A DNA stretch of 64,000 nt from Bidens hawaiensis (lineage: Eukaryota; Streptophyta; Magnoliopsida; Asterales; Asteraceae), in the NCBI GenBank assembly GCA_021521415.1, contig JAIQDT010001118.1, positions 376,501 to 440,500 of the forward strand, read 5' to 3'. This document shows, in pieces, positions 47,808 through 59,678 of the stretch (the stretch's first letter is position 1; each line of letters begins with the position of its first letter). The notes beneath the pieces were generated by a model that was not told the origin of the DNA, made no database searches, and was given only the letters and a program-made list of their open reading frames with translations. Both the position numbers and the translations under genes were made by a program.

Positions 47808-50800
47808 ATGCCTCCGCTATCAGCTCGCCATCTCAAGAAGAAAGAAGCCGCGCGCAGACGCTCGCAGCAACGTTCCCAGGAAATGGCCGCCGCAATAGCC
47901 CAAGCTTTGAGCCAAAACAATACCAACACCTCTGGTTACAACATTAAATCCTTTAACGCGGGTAACCCTCCAAAGTTCACAGGTCTTGAAGGAGCCACCG
48001 TGATGCTCCAGTGGCTTGAGAAAATAGAAAACACTTTCCTCCACACCCAATGCCCCTCAGACAGACGAACCCTGTATGCTTCCAGTGTCCTGGAATCTAG
48101 AGCGCTTACATGGTGGAATGGAGTAGCTCATGCGCGTGGCGCAGAAACTGCTTCTAGCATGCCCTGGGAGGAATTCAAAGAAATTCTGGCGCGAGAATTC
48201 TGCCCTCCCAACGAAGTTAAGCGCCTGGAGGAAGAATTTTGGAATCTTAAGCAGTACAGCGGTGAAGCGCGCGAGTACGCGACGCGTTTCCATGAACTAA
48301 GCCTGCTTGTCCCTCACCTTGTTACCCCTTCCCGCCGAGCCATAGAGAAATTCCTTGAGGGTCTCCCCATGGAAATTCAAGATTCTGTATGGGCCAGAAA
48401 CCCAGTAACCCTCTCTGACGCCATCGAGTTGGCCGCTGTGCTCAGCGACAACCATGTCAGAGCAGGAACCCTGTTCCTGCGGGGAACAGAAAAGACCAAA
48501 CCCACCAAGACTGCCCCTGAACCAACAGAAACCAAACCTGAACCCTCGAACCGTAACAACCTCAAGCGCAGGCGCAAGGCCTATGCGCTTACCAACCCGC
48601 CCGTTGTCCAGCAACCCACCTACCAACACCCAGTTTATGCGCCTAACCCTCTGTCAGCCTACCCAACACCTCCTGTAGTCCACAACTATGCCTTAACCAA
48701 TCCAGCACTCCCTGCCCCGCCAACTAAGAAACCTTACACAGGAAACCATCCCTTTTGCCCAACCTGTAGATTTCACCACCCAACCCAAACCCCGTGTCGA
48801 CTTTGTACCCGATGTGGCCGCGCTGGTCACCTTGCAGAAAACTGTAGAGTCCTTCCCGCCAATCCAATTGCGCCAACACCACCAGTCTACCCGCAGAACC
48901 CACAACCAACCTACCAAAACCCACGACCCAGATCGTGCTTTAACTGCGGTGATCCCAGTCATTTCCGGAACGCGTGCCCGAGACTACAAGTGCAAATCAC
49001 ACAAGCGAATCCGGTGAACCAGATTTCAAACCAAGTGACGTGCGGACGAGCTTTTAACATAACCGCGCACCAAGCGCAAGCGAATAATGACGTAGTTAAT
49101 GGTACATTTTTGCTTAACGGATTTTATGCTTCTATACTTTTTGATACTGGCGCCGATCGAAGTTTTATCTCTCGCGCCTTTGAGCAGAAGCTTGCGCGAC
49201 CGCGCGATAACTTAAAAGAAGATTTTTCAGTTGAATTGGCTAATGGCGAAACTGTTTTAATTAACTCTGTGATTAAAAATTGCACGCTTAACCTTAACGG
49301 AAACGATTTTCTGATCGACCTCATCCCCATGCCTCTTGGAAGCTTTGATGTTATCATTGGTATGGACTGGCTTACGCATAATCGCGCCGAAGTTATTTGC
49401 GCCAAGAAGTTGATTCGCATACCTCGAGAAAATGGTGATCTTCACATCTACGGCGAAAAACCCTCCCGCGGTCTTAAACTTATGTCTTGCGCCGAAGCCC
49501 GAAGACTCATGCGGAAAAGGTGTATTGCATTCTTAGCCCATGTGGTTAAACCCGATGAAGGAAAGAAGAAGCTTCGCGATATCCCTGTTGTGCGTGATTT
49601 TCCTGAAGTTTTTCCTGATGATCTTCCTGGTATCCCTCCCGCTCGTGAAGTCGAGTTCCGTATTGATCTTGTCCCTGGTGCTTCCCCCGTAGCTAAATCT
49701 CCTTACCGTCTTGCGCCCGCTGAGATGCAAGAATTGGCAAGCCAACTTCAAGAGTTGACTGCTAAAGGATTCATTCGCCCTAGCTCTTCGCCCTGGGGTG
49801 CTCCGGTGTTGTTCGTTAAAAAGAAAGATGGTTCGTTTCGCATGTGTATCGATTACCGCGAGTTGAACAAACTCACCATTAAGAACCGGTATCCCTTACC
49901 GCGTATTGACGACCTCTTTGATCAACTCCAAGGTGCCTCTTGTTTCTCCAAGATTGATCTCCGCTCTGGCTATCACCAGTTGCGCATCCGCGATGAAGAT
50001 GTTCCGAAGACTGCTTTTCGAACTCGTTATGGCCATTTTGAATTCTTGGTCATGTCCTTCGGTTTAACCAACGCACCCGCCGTTTTCATGGATCTAATGA
50101 ATCGGGTGTGTAGGCCTTTCTTGGATAAATTCGTGATCGTGTTTATCGATGATGTTCTGGTGTATTCTAAGACCAAGGCCGAGCATGAGCAACATCTTCG
50201 GTTGGTGTTGCAAAAGCTTCGAACCGAGCAGCTCTATGCTAAGCTTTCCAAGTGTGAATTCTGGTCTGATGAAGTACAGTTTCTTGGTCATGTTGTTAAC
50301 AAGATGGGTATTCATGTCGACCCATCCAAGATTGAAGCAATCAAGAACTGGATTATGCCATCCTCTCCTTCCGAGATCCGTTCCTTTCTGGGCTTAGCTG
50401 GTTATTACCGGCGCTTCATTTCGAACTTCTCAAAGATCGCATTGCCTTTAACAGCTCTAACGCACAAAGGTGAACCGTATATTTGGGGCTCGAAGCAAGA
50501 AGAAGCCTTTCTATCGCTCAAGCGATTGTTGTGTGAAGCTCCTGTTCTTGCGCTACCTGAGGGTAATGATGATTTTGTAGTGTATTGCGATGCATCCAAC
50601 CAAGGTCTCGGTTGTGTTCTTATGCAACGAGGCAAGGTTATCGCTTACGCATCAAGGCAACTTAAGGTTCATGAAAAGAATTATACAACTCACGACCTCG
50701 AACTTGGTGCAGTTGTTTTTGCCTTGAAGATCTGGAGACACTACCTTTATGGTACTAAGTGTATCCTCTACACTGACCATAAAAGCCTTCAGCATATCTT

Positions 50801-52430
50801 TGATCAAAAGGAACTCAACATGAGGCAACGCCGATGGAACGAACTCATTAGCGATTACGATTGTGAGATCCGGTATCATCCTGGTAAGGCTAATGTGGTA
50901 GCCGATGCGCTCAGCCGAAAACCCTGCCAGCTTAACTGTATCTTGCCGCGCACCCAGCTTCACTTTGCGCCATTTCAAAGCAACCTTGAATCGCGTATTC
51001 GTGACGCGCAGCGCGCATCCATCAGTAATGGTAACCTTCGCGCCGAGTTAGCGTGTGGCGCGGAAGCGCACTTTGTCCCTAATCTGAGTGGAATTCTCTG
51101 CTATCTTAATCGCATCTGGATTCCCTTTGATGAGAATCTTCGCGCTGATATCCTGAGTGAAGCGCACAAATCTCGATATTCCGTTCATCCTGGCGCCGAT
51201 AAAATGTACAAGGATTTGTGCATTACTTATTGGTGGCCCGGTATGAAAAAGGATATTGCTGTGTTCGTAGCTAAATGCCTGACTTGTTCTAAGGTAAAAG
51301 CTGAACACCAACGCCCATCTGGTTTGCTCGAACAACCAGAAATTCCTACGTGGAAATGGGAATGTGTAGCGATGGACTTCATTACCAAGTTACCTTTGAC
51401 AGCAAGCAAACATGATAGCATTTGGGTAATAGTGGATCGTTTGACTAAGTCTGCTCACTTTCTGCCCATTCGTGAAAACTACCGTGTTGAGCAGCTCGCG
51501 CAGCTTTATGTCAAGGAAATTGTCTGCCGCCATGGTACTCCTTTGAGCATCATATCCGATCGCGATGGCCGTTTTATATCTCGCTTTTGGAAATCTCTCC
51601 AATCTGCGCTAGGAACTCGCTTGGACATGAGTACGGCATATCATCCCCAGACTGACGGTCAGTCTGAGCGAACTATTCAAACTCTTGAGGATATGCTCCG
51701 ATCTTGTGTTCTTGATTTTGGAGGTAATTGGGATTCACACCTGCCTTTGATTGAGTTCTCTTATAATAACAGCTATCATTCCAGTATCGGTATGGCCCCA
51801 TTTGAAGCACTTTACGGTCGTAAGTGCCGCTCCCCGATTTGTTGGGACGAAGTGGGAGAAGCTCAAATCACAGGACCCGAACTTGTTCAAGAGACAACCG
51901 ATAAAATCTCCAAGATCCGTGATCATCTGCTGACTGCCAGAAGCCGACAGAAGAGTTACGCAGATCGTAGGCGGAAGCCTCTCGAATTTCAAGTTGGTGA
52001 TCTTGTTCTCCTCAAAGTGTCGCCCTGGAAGGGTGTTGTCCGCTTTGGGAAGAAAGGTAAGCTTGCTCCTCGTTATGTTGGTCCATTCAAGATTCTCGCG
52101 CGTGTAGGAAAAGTTGCCTACAGACTTGACCTGCCGCCCGCGCTCAGTAACGTGCATCCAACGTTCCATGTATCCAATCTCAAGAAGTGTTTAGCTGACG
52201 AGAACCTTCACATTCCACTTGATGAAGTTCAAGTTGATGAATCTATGCATTTCGTGGAGAAGCCTGTTGAGATTATGGATCGCGAGGTAAAGCAAACCAA
52301 GCGCAGTCGTATCCCTATCGTGAAAGTTCGCTGGGAATCCAAGCGCGGAGCCGAGTTTACATGGGAAAGGGAAGATCAAATGAAGATCAAGTACCCGCAC
52401 CTGTTCTCTGCGCAACCTACTTCGAGATAA
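47808..52430 (+). CDS. Gag-pol polyprotein of Ty3/gypsy retrotransposon
   Basis: A 1540-residue uninterrupted frame. Order: gag capsid (about 40-230), two CCHC zinc knuckles (333-346 and 377-390), aspartic protease DTGA at 446-449, reverse transcriptase with FIDD at 779-782, RNase H (Asp928, Glu965, Asp990), integrase zinc finger (His1120, His1127, Cys1157, Cys1160) and core Asp1190, Asp1251, Glu1287 (35 residues between the last two). A chromodomain-like tail follows ([20 protein letters not shown]). All catalytic residues are present, so the protein was under selection until recently. Codons are richer in GCGC than the neighbouring genes. Without a 5' LTR this copy has no own promoter and cannot complete the usual cycle. 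Gag and pol are in one frame with no visible shift. Confidence 0.97.
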   Translation: MPPLSARHLKKKEAARRRSQQRSQEMAAAIAQALSQNNTNTSGYNIKSFNAGNPPKFTGLEGATVMLQWLEKIENTFLHTQCPSDRRTLYASSVLESRALTWWNGVAHARGAETASSMPWEEFKEILAREFCPPNEVKRLEEEFWNLKQYSGEAREYATRFHELSLLVPHLVTPSRRAIEKFLEGLPMEIQDSVWARNPVTLSDAIELAAVLSDNHVRAGTLFLRGTEKTKPTKTAPEPTETKPEPSNRNNLKRRRKAYALTNPPVVQQPTYQHPVYAPNPLSAYPTPPVVHNYALTNPALPAPPTKKPYTGNHPFCPTCRFHHPTQTPCRLCTRCGRAGHLAENCRVLPANPIAPTPPVYPQNPQPTYQNPRPRSCFNCGDPSHFRNACPRLQVQITQANPVNQISNQVTCGRAFNITAHQAQANNDVVNGTFLLNGFYASILFDTGADRSFISRAFEQKLARPRDNLKEDFSVELANGETVLINSVIKNCTLNLNGNDFLIDLIPMPLGSFDVIIGMDWLTHNRAEVICAKKLIRIPRENGDLHIYGEKPSRGLKLMSCAEARRLMRKRCIAFLAHVVKPDEGKKKLRDIPVVRDFPEVFPDDLPGIPPAREVEFRIDLVPGASPVAKSPYRLAPAEMQELASQLQELTAKGFIRPSSSPWGAPVLFVKKKDGSFRMCIDYRELNKLTIKNRYPLPRIDDLFDQLQGASCFSKIDLRSGYHQLRIRDEDVPKTAFRTRYGHFEFLVMSFGLTNAPAVFMDLMNRVCRPFLDKFVIVFIDDVLVYSKTKAEHEQHLRLVLQKLRTEQLYAKLSKCEFWSDEVQFLGHVVNKMGIHVDPSKIEAIKNWIMPSSPSEIRSFLGLAGYYRRFISNFSKIALPLTALTHKGEPYIWGSKQEEAFLSLKRLLCEAPVLALPEGNDDFVVYCDASNQGLGCVLMQRGKVIAYASRQLKVHEKNYTTHDLELGAVVFALKIWRHYLYGTKCILYTDHKSLQHIFDQKELNMRQRRWNELISDYDCEIRYHPGKANVVADALSRKPCQLNCILPRTQLHFAPFQSNLESRIRDAQRASISNGNLRAELACGAEAHFVPNLSGILCYLNRIWIPFDENLRADILSEAHKSRYSVHPGADKMYKDLCITYWWPGMKKDIAVFVAKCLTCSKVKAEHQRPSGLLEQPEIPTWKWECVAMDFITKLPLTASKHDSIWVIVDRLTKSAHFLPIRENYRVEQLAQLYVKEIVCRHGTPLSIISDRDGRFISRFWKSLQSALGTRLDMSTAYHPQTDGQSERTIQTLEDMLRSCVLDFGGNWDSHLPLIEFSYNNSYHSSIGMAPFEALYGRKCRSPICWDEVGEAQITGPELVQETTDKISKIRDHLLTARSRQKSYADRRRKPLEFQVGDLVLLKVSPWKGVVRFGKKGKLAPRYVGPFKILARVGKVAYRLDLPPALSNVHPTFHVSNLKKCLADENLHIPLDEVQVDESMHFVEKPVEIMDREVKQTKRSRIPIVKVRWESKRGAEFTWEREDQMKIKYPHLFSAQPTSR

Positions 52431-52464
52431 ATTTCGGGACGAAATTTCCTAAAGTAGGGGAGAC

Positions 52465-54499
52465 TGTGACATCTGACCCGATCCGACCCGACCCAGGTAC
52501 CCGTTTCTCCGATCCGATCTCTTCCTTTTATGATTTAATATTTATTTATACTTATATTTTACTTTTAATAATAATATATATTTTCCTTCCCGCCTCTTTC
52601 TCTCTCTTTCTTTCCGCCGTCCCGTCCCTCTCCTCCTCTCTTTCCGCCTTCTTTTCCCTCTTGTCGCCGTCCCGCCCTTACGCCTTGTTTCCTTCTTTTT
52701 CTTCTAACTCTTTGCTTGTCCTTTGTTCCTTCCCGCCTAAGGTTGTCTGCGCAGCTCCACGCGCCAGACCCCTTACAAGGAATCCTGCGTGAAGACCACC
52801 TGTTTCAGCGATACGCGAGACGAACTCTTCTCGCAGCGCGCTAAGAATTGTAATTCTTCTCGCAGCGCGCTAAGAACGGTAGTTCTTCCCACGACGCGCT
52901 AAGGATTTGTAGTTCTTCTCGCAGCACGCTAAGAATCGTAGTTCATCCCTCGACGCGCGAAGAATTATAGTTCTTCCCGCGGCGCGCTAGGAATTTTAGT
53001 TCCTCCCGCGGCGCGCTAAGAAATGTGATTCTTCCCGCGGCGCGCTTAGAAATGTAGTTCTTTCCGCGACGCGTTAAGGTTGGTTCCGTCTGCCTTCGCG
53101 CTCGCGCTCTCTTGACCTTCTGTGTCTGCCTTCGCGCTCGAGCTTTCTCGCGCTGAACCCTTTGAGTTTTCTTCTGTTTAATCTAGCCGTTTGCTTTTGT
53201 GTTGTCTTATCTTTTGTGCTGTTGACCTAATCTGCTTTATGTCTGAAAAGTTACTTTCGGCACAGCATGCGCACCAACCCCATTGGTTGGCAGAAAAAGT
53301 GACTGACATTATCTTTTGAGATCTGCTTTTTCCATGCTTGACCAGTACCTTTTTCTGAACCGCCCATGCCTTTTTACTGTTAACCTGTCAACTTTTTCTC
53401 TTTTTCCCTGCTGCCGTATCTTTTGATATCTTTTGCTTTTGGAATCTTTTGCTTTTTGAGATCTTTTTCCCCTTTTTCTAGGGATTGTGTTCCTTAGGTT
53501 TTCTCTTTAAATAATAGTATTATTTTTCCTAACACTACACACACAAAGCACTTAATCTCTCCTGTTCTCCTTGCTCTCTCTGCCGCCTCCCTCTCTGCCT
53601 CCGTCTTCCTCCCTATTCTGTCCTGCTTTTCCGGTAATATATATATTATATATAATAATTTACTTATGCTAACTTATAATCAAGACAAATCATTAAAACA
53701 ATAATCTTATTTATAGGTTAACTTGTGCTTGTTTAAAGTTGGTTCTTGCTTTATCTTACACCGCATCGTTTATCATGTGAGTAATCTCGTACCTAATCCC
53801 TTTTTGCTTTTAATGTTTTGGGATGTTCATGTGTTCATACAAACTTAGAGTCTTAAACTTGTTTATGAACTTTAGTCGCGCAGTATCCCATGTGTTGAGG
53901 ACGTAGACTTGGCTGTTTATTTGTATGTGTGGATCATTAACCGTCTTGTCGGTCTATTCCGCAGTTCTCATGGTACCATTAGATGAACACGGGAGAACTA
54001 TCGTTTATGATTTTCTCTTTTGTTTACACATGCACAGTTTGTCTTGTTTGTGAGCTCAATTGTGAGCACTGGCAGTCTATGAATCTTAGAGTTGGTCCCG
54101 ATCGGATTGCACCCTTGTTGAAAACCAGACATACACATGTTGCGCGCAGATTTATTGTTATCTATGTATTGTATTAAACTTGATTTCTCACCAACACGCA
54201 AGTGTTTGACGTTTATTTTAACACATGTTCAGGTTTGCTGTAGCTACTTTTGGAGCTTGTGGACACGTATGACGTTTTTACTTTTGGACCTAGATTAAAA
54301 TGTATCAAGACAAGTTATTGCTGTTCGAATATTATGATTTATAATATATTAATTTATGTTGGTTTATTTATATCTTGTGTTTACGTTGCGCGTGCGCGAA
54401 TGAATGTATTTATTAAATATTGACACCCAATAGTGTCACGAGTAATGAAACAAAATGTGGCGCCCCGATGTATAATCCGCCTTTGGTCGGGGTGTTACA
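52465..54499 (+). repeat. 3' LTR of the gypsy element, 2035 bp
   Basis: Begins TGTGACATCTGACCC right after the polypurine tract and ends GGGGTGTTACA (TG...CA ends). It contains CT-rich stretches, a GC-rich minisatellite, and a possible TATA (tctttaaataatag, about 53502-53515) followed by an A/C-rich start region. Confidence 0.9.
52825..53079 (+). repeat. GC-rich minisatellite in the LTR, nine 29-30-bp units
   Basis: Nine diverged units of the form ttcttc-ccgcggcgcgctaag-aa-tgtag. Each contains cgcgct/agcgcg words able to form short stems. The array is in the U3 part of the LTR, upstream of the probable TATA box. Confidence 0.88.
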
Positions 54500-57373
54500 A
54501 TAACGACGCCGTGAAAACTACCGAGATGGCTCGGCCGGGGGGTAGAAGAAGCAAGGCCAAGGGAAGGGGGAAAGGGGTCGCTTCGTCGTCGGCAACGAGT
54601 TCAAATCCCGAATTGGAAAGTCAATTCAAAGAAATGAACTCTCGACTCCAAGCTTTACACGACCTTGGAACCCAACGACTTAAAGTAAATTTGGACGCCG
54701 TCGACCTACTTAGAAGGAATGATATGGACAAAGACATCGAGGTTTTATCAAATGAGCTATCCAAAGACGACCCGACAGTCCAATCTCTAAAAGCCACTCG
54801 ACTAGCGAAAATTTTAGAAAAATATAAGTTTTAGTTTTATTAGTTATTTATGTATTTTTTTTTAATTTGATGTATTTTTTTAATTTAGTTTTTATTTAGA
54901 AGTTTAATGTATTATGTTAATTTATTTAAATGATTTAGTATTTAAAAAAACAAATAAAATTAATAATGATTGGGCGCCACGTGATGCATAATGCATGAGG
55001 GTGGAGAGTTATGACTACAGCCTGATTTTGTAAAAAACAATAACTCTGACTGGGCGCCACGTGGCGCATAATGCCTGGTAGTGAAGCTTTATGACTACAC
55101 ATGGTCTTAGAGGGGAATGAGCATTCATGGGTACTACCCATTCACCGGCCAATCATACATCGTTATATCATTTCTACCCTCAAGTACCCACAAACCAGAA
55201 AATAACTTGAAACACTTATCCATAAGCACCTTAAAACTTTTTTTTGTAACATATGTAAATTGATTATTAATGATTATTTTAATTTCTTCAAAAGTCTTCA
55301 AACAATCATATAAAAACACACGGTAAACCTTTGCCACAAATTGTAATTTGACAAACTATCCATATAGTTAGAGGTGGGTTTGCCATGTGGTAAACTACCC
55401 ATAACTCTTACCCACACTAGTGCCCCGGCCCCAAGGCTTTAACCTCTTTCGTCAACTTGGCTAAAGAGTTTAGTCCGTGATCACGTATTAGGACATAATA
55501 AATGAAATGTAAGTCTATTAGAGCTAGATCACGGCACATGAACTTTTTAAACGAATATTATGATGACTCATTGAACGAGAATTACACATTGCATCTACAT
55601 TATGCGTAATTTCGACCAAGAGTTATCATATTCACTCGATTAGTTATATTTGTCGTGGCCAAGTTATCCACTTGTTCCTAAGTGAGACACATAATTGTTT
55701 TATATATGAAAAAATAAAATCAATGTTAGATGAAAAAAATACGCATTATAATTTTGTTAGTTAGTTAGTATTTATTTCCATTGTTTTTTCAATCATATGG
55801 TATTAAAAAGATTTATCATTGTTGTACATAAAACGGTTTTGGCTTTAGTTTTTATTCCCTCAAAATTCAAGCATTACATGGGTAATTTTTGCTACACCTT
55901 TTACAGATAAAGCGATTTACATTATTATAAAACTTTACAAATAAACATGAGTATTCCCTACATGGGGGGTCATGACCTGTCAGGCACTTGATCCTTGCAA
56001 GTATCTGTGTGTTTCATTTTGTCTCTTGCTTTGTTTCAGTATCATGTAATGTCTTGGTCGTGCTTGTAAGTTTACTCCACAAATATTGCTATGAATGTAC
56101 TTTATTCATTAAAACTTGTACATATTTAATTATTTGTTGTGTCCTCATGTTCCACTGTATCATATACTAAATATAAATTGTGTTTTATCCAATGGATCTA
56201 TTAAATTGCTAGCAAATGTGTTGTCTCAAAAGGAAATGGCATACCTTGGTATTATAGTATTTAAATTCGTATATCATATTATTTGATTATTACTAACTTT
56301 ATAGATGGCGTTATTATCATAACTCGTATCTAATGCATTATACTGAAAAAAGAAAAATCGAACAATTAACCGAAATTAATCAAAACCGACATTCAACCGA
56401 CCTACAATTAATTGACCATGCAGTTGTAGTTATGGTTAATCAATCTTCAATAACCGAAGCTCGTTTATGATTATGGTTAATCTCGATAAGCAAACCGAAC
56501 TGACTTTGCATACCCTTGGTAATTGGTTGTAAGTTATGTAGGAATTATATTAAATTTTATGACAACTTTTATATCAAAATGGTTACTAACATCTCATGAA
56601 ATCTGTCATCGTTGATAGAATATTGACTTTCAGGACTGTGGATGTAAAAGTTGTGGCGGTGGGGGTACCCTATATTCCTTGGATCCAATGAATTCCTTTG
56701 CAAATGGATGTAGTCTAAGGTCCATCTAATTTTTATGGCCACAACATTATCATAGTGCAACTTATTAAATGGAATCACATATGGTGTAATGAATGAAAAA
56801 CCGGTCTAGTTGTTAGCGGAAAGGATTTTGTTAAGTCGATCGGTACATGTATCAGGTTTGGGTACATGTATGGTATATATACTGGTACGTGTATAAGTAC
56901 GAGTACGGGTATATGTGTAAGAAAAGGGATATATAATTAGTTATGTATGCCTCTAAATCAAACCTTTATATTTGAAATCACCAAAATCACAGCTTTGGAT
57001 AGACTTTCGTTTAAATTGTCATTTTTCAACCCGTAATCGTAGCATCCTAACTTTCGTGTGGAGAAGTGTTGCTACTTGATCATAGATACATTCGCTTACT
57101 GAGTAAGTAAATTACTTGAGATATCGATGAATAATCATTAAAGAACCTAAAAATACTTTTTAACTAATTCAAGCAAGGTCAAAAAAATCTACACCGTGAA
57201 CAAATGATGGAACTTACTCACTGTTCACAGTGTTTAAACGAAAGAAATTTGACTAAAGTTTTTATTTTGTAAAATGATGGAACAAATGAGTTTTTTAATA
57301 CTTTATGTTGGCACAAATGATTTATAAAATCCTTTTTCCTTTTAAGGTGCAAAGTGCAATTTCTGTTTGTTCC

Positions 57374-57416
57374 ATCCCACATCGCTGGAAAGTGGAAATG
57401 AACGTACTTTTATAAG
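57374..57416 (+). promoter_or_regulatory. USE and TATA box of U3 copy A'
   Basis: The same USE (atcccacatcg, 57374-57384) and TATA (ttataag, about 57410-57416) as in copy A, with unchanged sequence and spacing. Confidence 0.82.
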
Positions 57417-57438
57417 AAGAACAAGGAGCTTTGAAAGC

Positions 57439-57618
57439 ATGACTTTACTTGAGCAGGATCTGTTCTATATGCTCATATCTCTTTATACCCATGTTTGGTT
57501 GATGAACCGAAACCGAGACCGTGATTAACAGAGCTTATGGTTCTGACCATGGGTCATTAGGAGATCGTTGCTAGCTCAACTATTGAGTCCTACCATGGTT
57601 ACACTGTTGTCTGACAGA
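57439..57618 (+). ncRNA. U3 snoRNA copy A', with changes in conserved boxes
   Basis: The same gene as 47528-47707 with six substitutions in about 180 bases. ctatagg becomes ctatatg next to box A, gagagagtga becomes gagaccgtga in box B, ggctcatt becomes gggtcatt, plus three more. The promoter and terminator (T5) are intact, so it may be transcribed, but the box changes suggest a pseudogene or a weak variant. Confidence 0.75.
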
Positions 57619-57619
57619 C

Positions 57620-57708
57620 AAATTCTCATTTTTGTACCTTTGATTTTTGTTCGTGATTCGGTGACCAATTCTCATTTTTGTGCCTTTGTTTTTTGTTCGT
57701 GATTCGGT
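57620..57708. repeat. Two 45-bp tandem units downstream of U3 A'
   Basis: The unit aattctcatttttgt(a/g)cctttg followed by ttttttgttcgtgattcggt occurs twice with few differences. Copy A keeps only the first 19 bases before its junction with the gypsy leader. Confidence 0.8.
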
Positions 57709-58233
57709 ATTGTATCGCGTTCTGAATTCGAATTGTGATGAAGCAATGCCTCTGGTCAGGTTATAATTATTGAATCTGAGCATCGTAAGCCCTGGTCACA
57801 TTACCCATACACATTTATAAATATTGGTTTATCTCATTATAAATCATCCCCATAATAACTTTTGTAACAAATCACACATATTCTCCCCTCCATATTAACC
57901 TTTTCAACTTTCAAGCTTACCGAATCATACCCCATGCACAAGTTAACTACATTTTAACTACGCACATGACATAAAAGTGAAATAGCCCTGCTTGCGGTGC
58001 GCACATATGATGTATATATGTGTGAACCCTCGGGTGGGCAAAAGTGAAATTGCACTAATTTTGACGTTATTTTACTAATCTCGTGAAAATAACGTTAAAA
58101 GTGACGGACGGTTAATCAGGCATCATGTAGTGGCGTTGATAGCCGAAAGACAAGGGTACATGCACCGATCAGCCGGTGTCCCGATGATTGAGTGTTATGT
58201 GCCTTATGTCCAAGGCTTGATGCAAAACTACTA
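57709..58233. other. Intergenic, unassigned
   Basis: No gene seen. The word atgacataaaa occurs at about 57966 and again at about 58384, just after the SINE tail, so the insertion that carries the SINE 3' end might begin near 57977; this is unproven. Confidence 0.35.
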
Positions 58234-58378
58234 TCGAGCCGGGGGTCTCACCGGAAGCGGCCTCTCTATCCTTATGGGGTAGAGGTAAGGCTGTCTACAT
58301 CTTACCCTCCTCAGACCCTACTATAGCTTTGCTATTGGTGGGATATACTGAGTACGATGATGATGATGATGATGATGA
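58234..58378 (+). mobile_element. Au-type SINE 3' part with (GAT)n tail
   Basis: Contains gagccgggggtctcaccgga, cctctctatcc, ggggtagaggtaaggctg, catcttaccctcctcagacc and ends in eight GAT repeats. The order of words matches the conserved 3' half of the angiosperm Au SINE. The same sequence occurs at 59525-59662. Confidence 0.7.
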
Positions 58379-58539
58379 CATAATGACATAAAACTTATTC
58401 ATTGCACGTTTAACATTAACCACACACGCACACACACACAATAACTATGTATTTTAGCCTAAAATACTTCATGGGCATATATATAGTAGTACTCACCTTA
58501 CACGGTAGCCCTCATTTACTTGCAACCGGTTCGCTGTTG

Positions 58540-59084
58540 GTTAGAGGTGGCAAATGGGTTGGGTTGGGTTGGGTCGAATGAGTCATGAGTTGAAATGAGT
58601 CATGGGTCAAAACGAGTATGAGTCAGAATGAGTTTCGGTCAAAACGGGTCAATTAAAAAAAGAGTTGTCTTGGTTTGGGTCGAAATAGGTTAGGGTCGAA
58701 CCGGGTTTTGAGTTTTTTTTTTTCTTTTTTGTGAGCGAGAATAACGATGGAAACATTTTAGTTTTTTTAGATTTTTCGTTTTTTATTTATATTTTAAGTT
58801 ATGATTTTTTTGATCTTTTTTTTGAATTTTTCTGAAGGGTTTTCTATTAAGATCAAAAACCCTCAAAAAATATTCAAAAATAATAATAAAATATTATAAC
58901 TCAAAATATAAATCATAAACAAAAAAAGTAAAAACACTAAGGTGGTATTTGTTTTTGCTTATAAGATCTGCAAGAAGCATATGTCTGTGGGCGCGTAGAT
59001 ATAAGCTCTTGCAGACGATTTTTTTTTATTTTTTTAAGATCTTAAAATTGCTTTTATTGTCTTAAGTTATAATATAATATCAAA
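58540..59084. other. AT-rich spacer with ggtt/gggtca repeats
   Basis: 58545-58705 repeats gggttgggtt, gagtcatgggt and caaaacgggtc words typical of subterminal parts of plant hAT-like insertions (start agaggtggcaaatggg). 58840-58890 has an imperfect inverted repeat around aaaaccctcaaaaa. No gene. Confidence 0.35.
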
Positions 59085-59308
59085 TTGCTTCACACATCTT
59101 CACACCATAAAAAGATCGTATCATCTCATTCTCTCTGGATATGGAGTTCAAACCCTAAACTACAACAGCCGCCGCATCACCGTACGTCGTCGTTGCATCA
59201 CCGGACGCCGCCGTCACGTCACCGGACAGCGCCGCCGCGTCACCGGACACCACCTTTCCGTCCATCAGATCTCTATTCGTCACCGCGCATCACCACCTGT
59301 AGCTTCAA
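59085..59308 (+). other. Possible 5' exon with 22-24-bp minisatellite
   Basis: A short frame starts MLHTSSHHKKIVSSHS and includes about four units of catcaccgga-cgccgccgt (59170-59255), giving HRTPPSRHRT-type repeats. It ends at a fair splice donor (aag|gtaaac, about 59308). It could be a leader exon or a repeat-derived open frame. No family is recognised. Confidence 0.25.
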
Positions 59309-59524
59309 GGTAAACCATACTTTTCTGGCTGTAAAATATGATTATCCGTGTTATCTTTTAAGTTTGCTTATAATAAACTTTCATTAGGTAGGGTTTCATT
59401 GTTTCTTATGTGGATCTACCTGCCTGCCTTCATTACTAATATTGATTCACGCATAAGTACTCTGCTAAATTCCCAATTCATTTTAACTACAAAAATATTA
59501 ATATTAATATTAATGCATTTATGT

Positions 59525-59662
59525 TCGAGCCGGGGGTCTCACCGGAAACAGCCTCTCTATCCCTATGGGGTAGAGGTAAGGCTGCCTACATCTTACCCTC
59601 CTCAGACCCTACCATAGCTTTGCTATTGGTTGGATATACCGAGTACGATGATGATGATGATG
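59525..59662 (+). mobile_element. Au-type SINE, truncated, with 16-bp target duplication
   Basis: A perfect 16-bp direct repeat, attaatgcatttatgt, flanks it at 59509-59524 and 59663-59678. The body starts tcgagccgggggtctcacc and ends in five GAT repeats. The Pol III head is missing, so this is a 5'-truncated copy. Confidence 0.87.
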
Positions 59663-59678
59663 ATTAATGCATTTATGT

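Larger units (their letters stand above)
47729..54499 (+). mobile_element. Ty3/gypsy chromovirus lacking its 5' LTR
   Basis: A 79-base leader fragment, a complete gag-pol frame, a polypurine tract (aaagtaggggagac, 52451-52464) and a 3' LTR are present. There is no 5' LTR and no recognisable primer-binding site: the leader starts abruptly at 47729 after flanking DNA. The 3' LTR is followed directly by ATAAC, also found at 44580-44584, the expected 5-bp target site. The clade is probably Tekay/Del, judged from the C-terminal chromodomain-like end. Confidence 0.9.
54500..57639. repeat. 3.14-kb direct repeat, copy A' (3' flank of the gypsy)
   Basis: Starts with ATAAC directly after the 3' LTR and repeats 44580-47728. 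It holds the Harbinger ORF1 3' end (open here: CGA at the site of the TGA stop in copy A), the Harbinger right end with TTA, and a second U3 copy. After 57639 it continues with sequence not found after copy A. Confidence 0.93.

Noticed and set aside
47820..52415. Many minus-strand and other-frame reading frames across the gag-pol gene
   Set aside because: Shadows of the intact 1540-codon frame; none has domain support.
54433..54834. 133-codon frame running from the LTR into the Harbinger ORF1 tail
   Set aside because: Its start lies in the LTR; the fusion is a by-product of the insertion site, not a gene.
57966..58394. atgacataaaa as target duplication of a full-length SINE
   Set aside because: The 11-bp match is suggestive, but the segment after the left copy has no Pol III head; chance or another insertion cannot be excluded.
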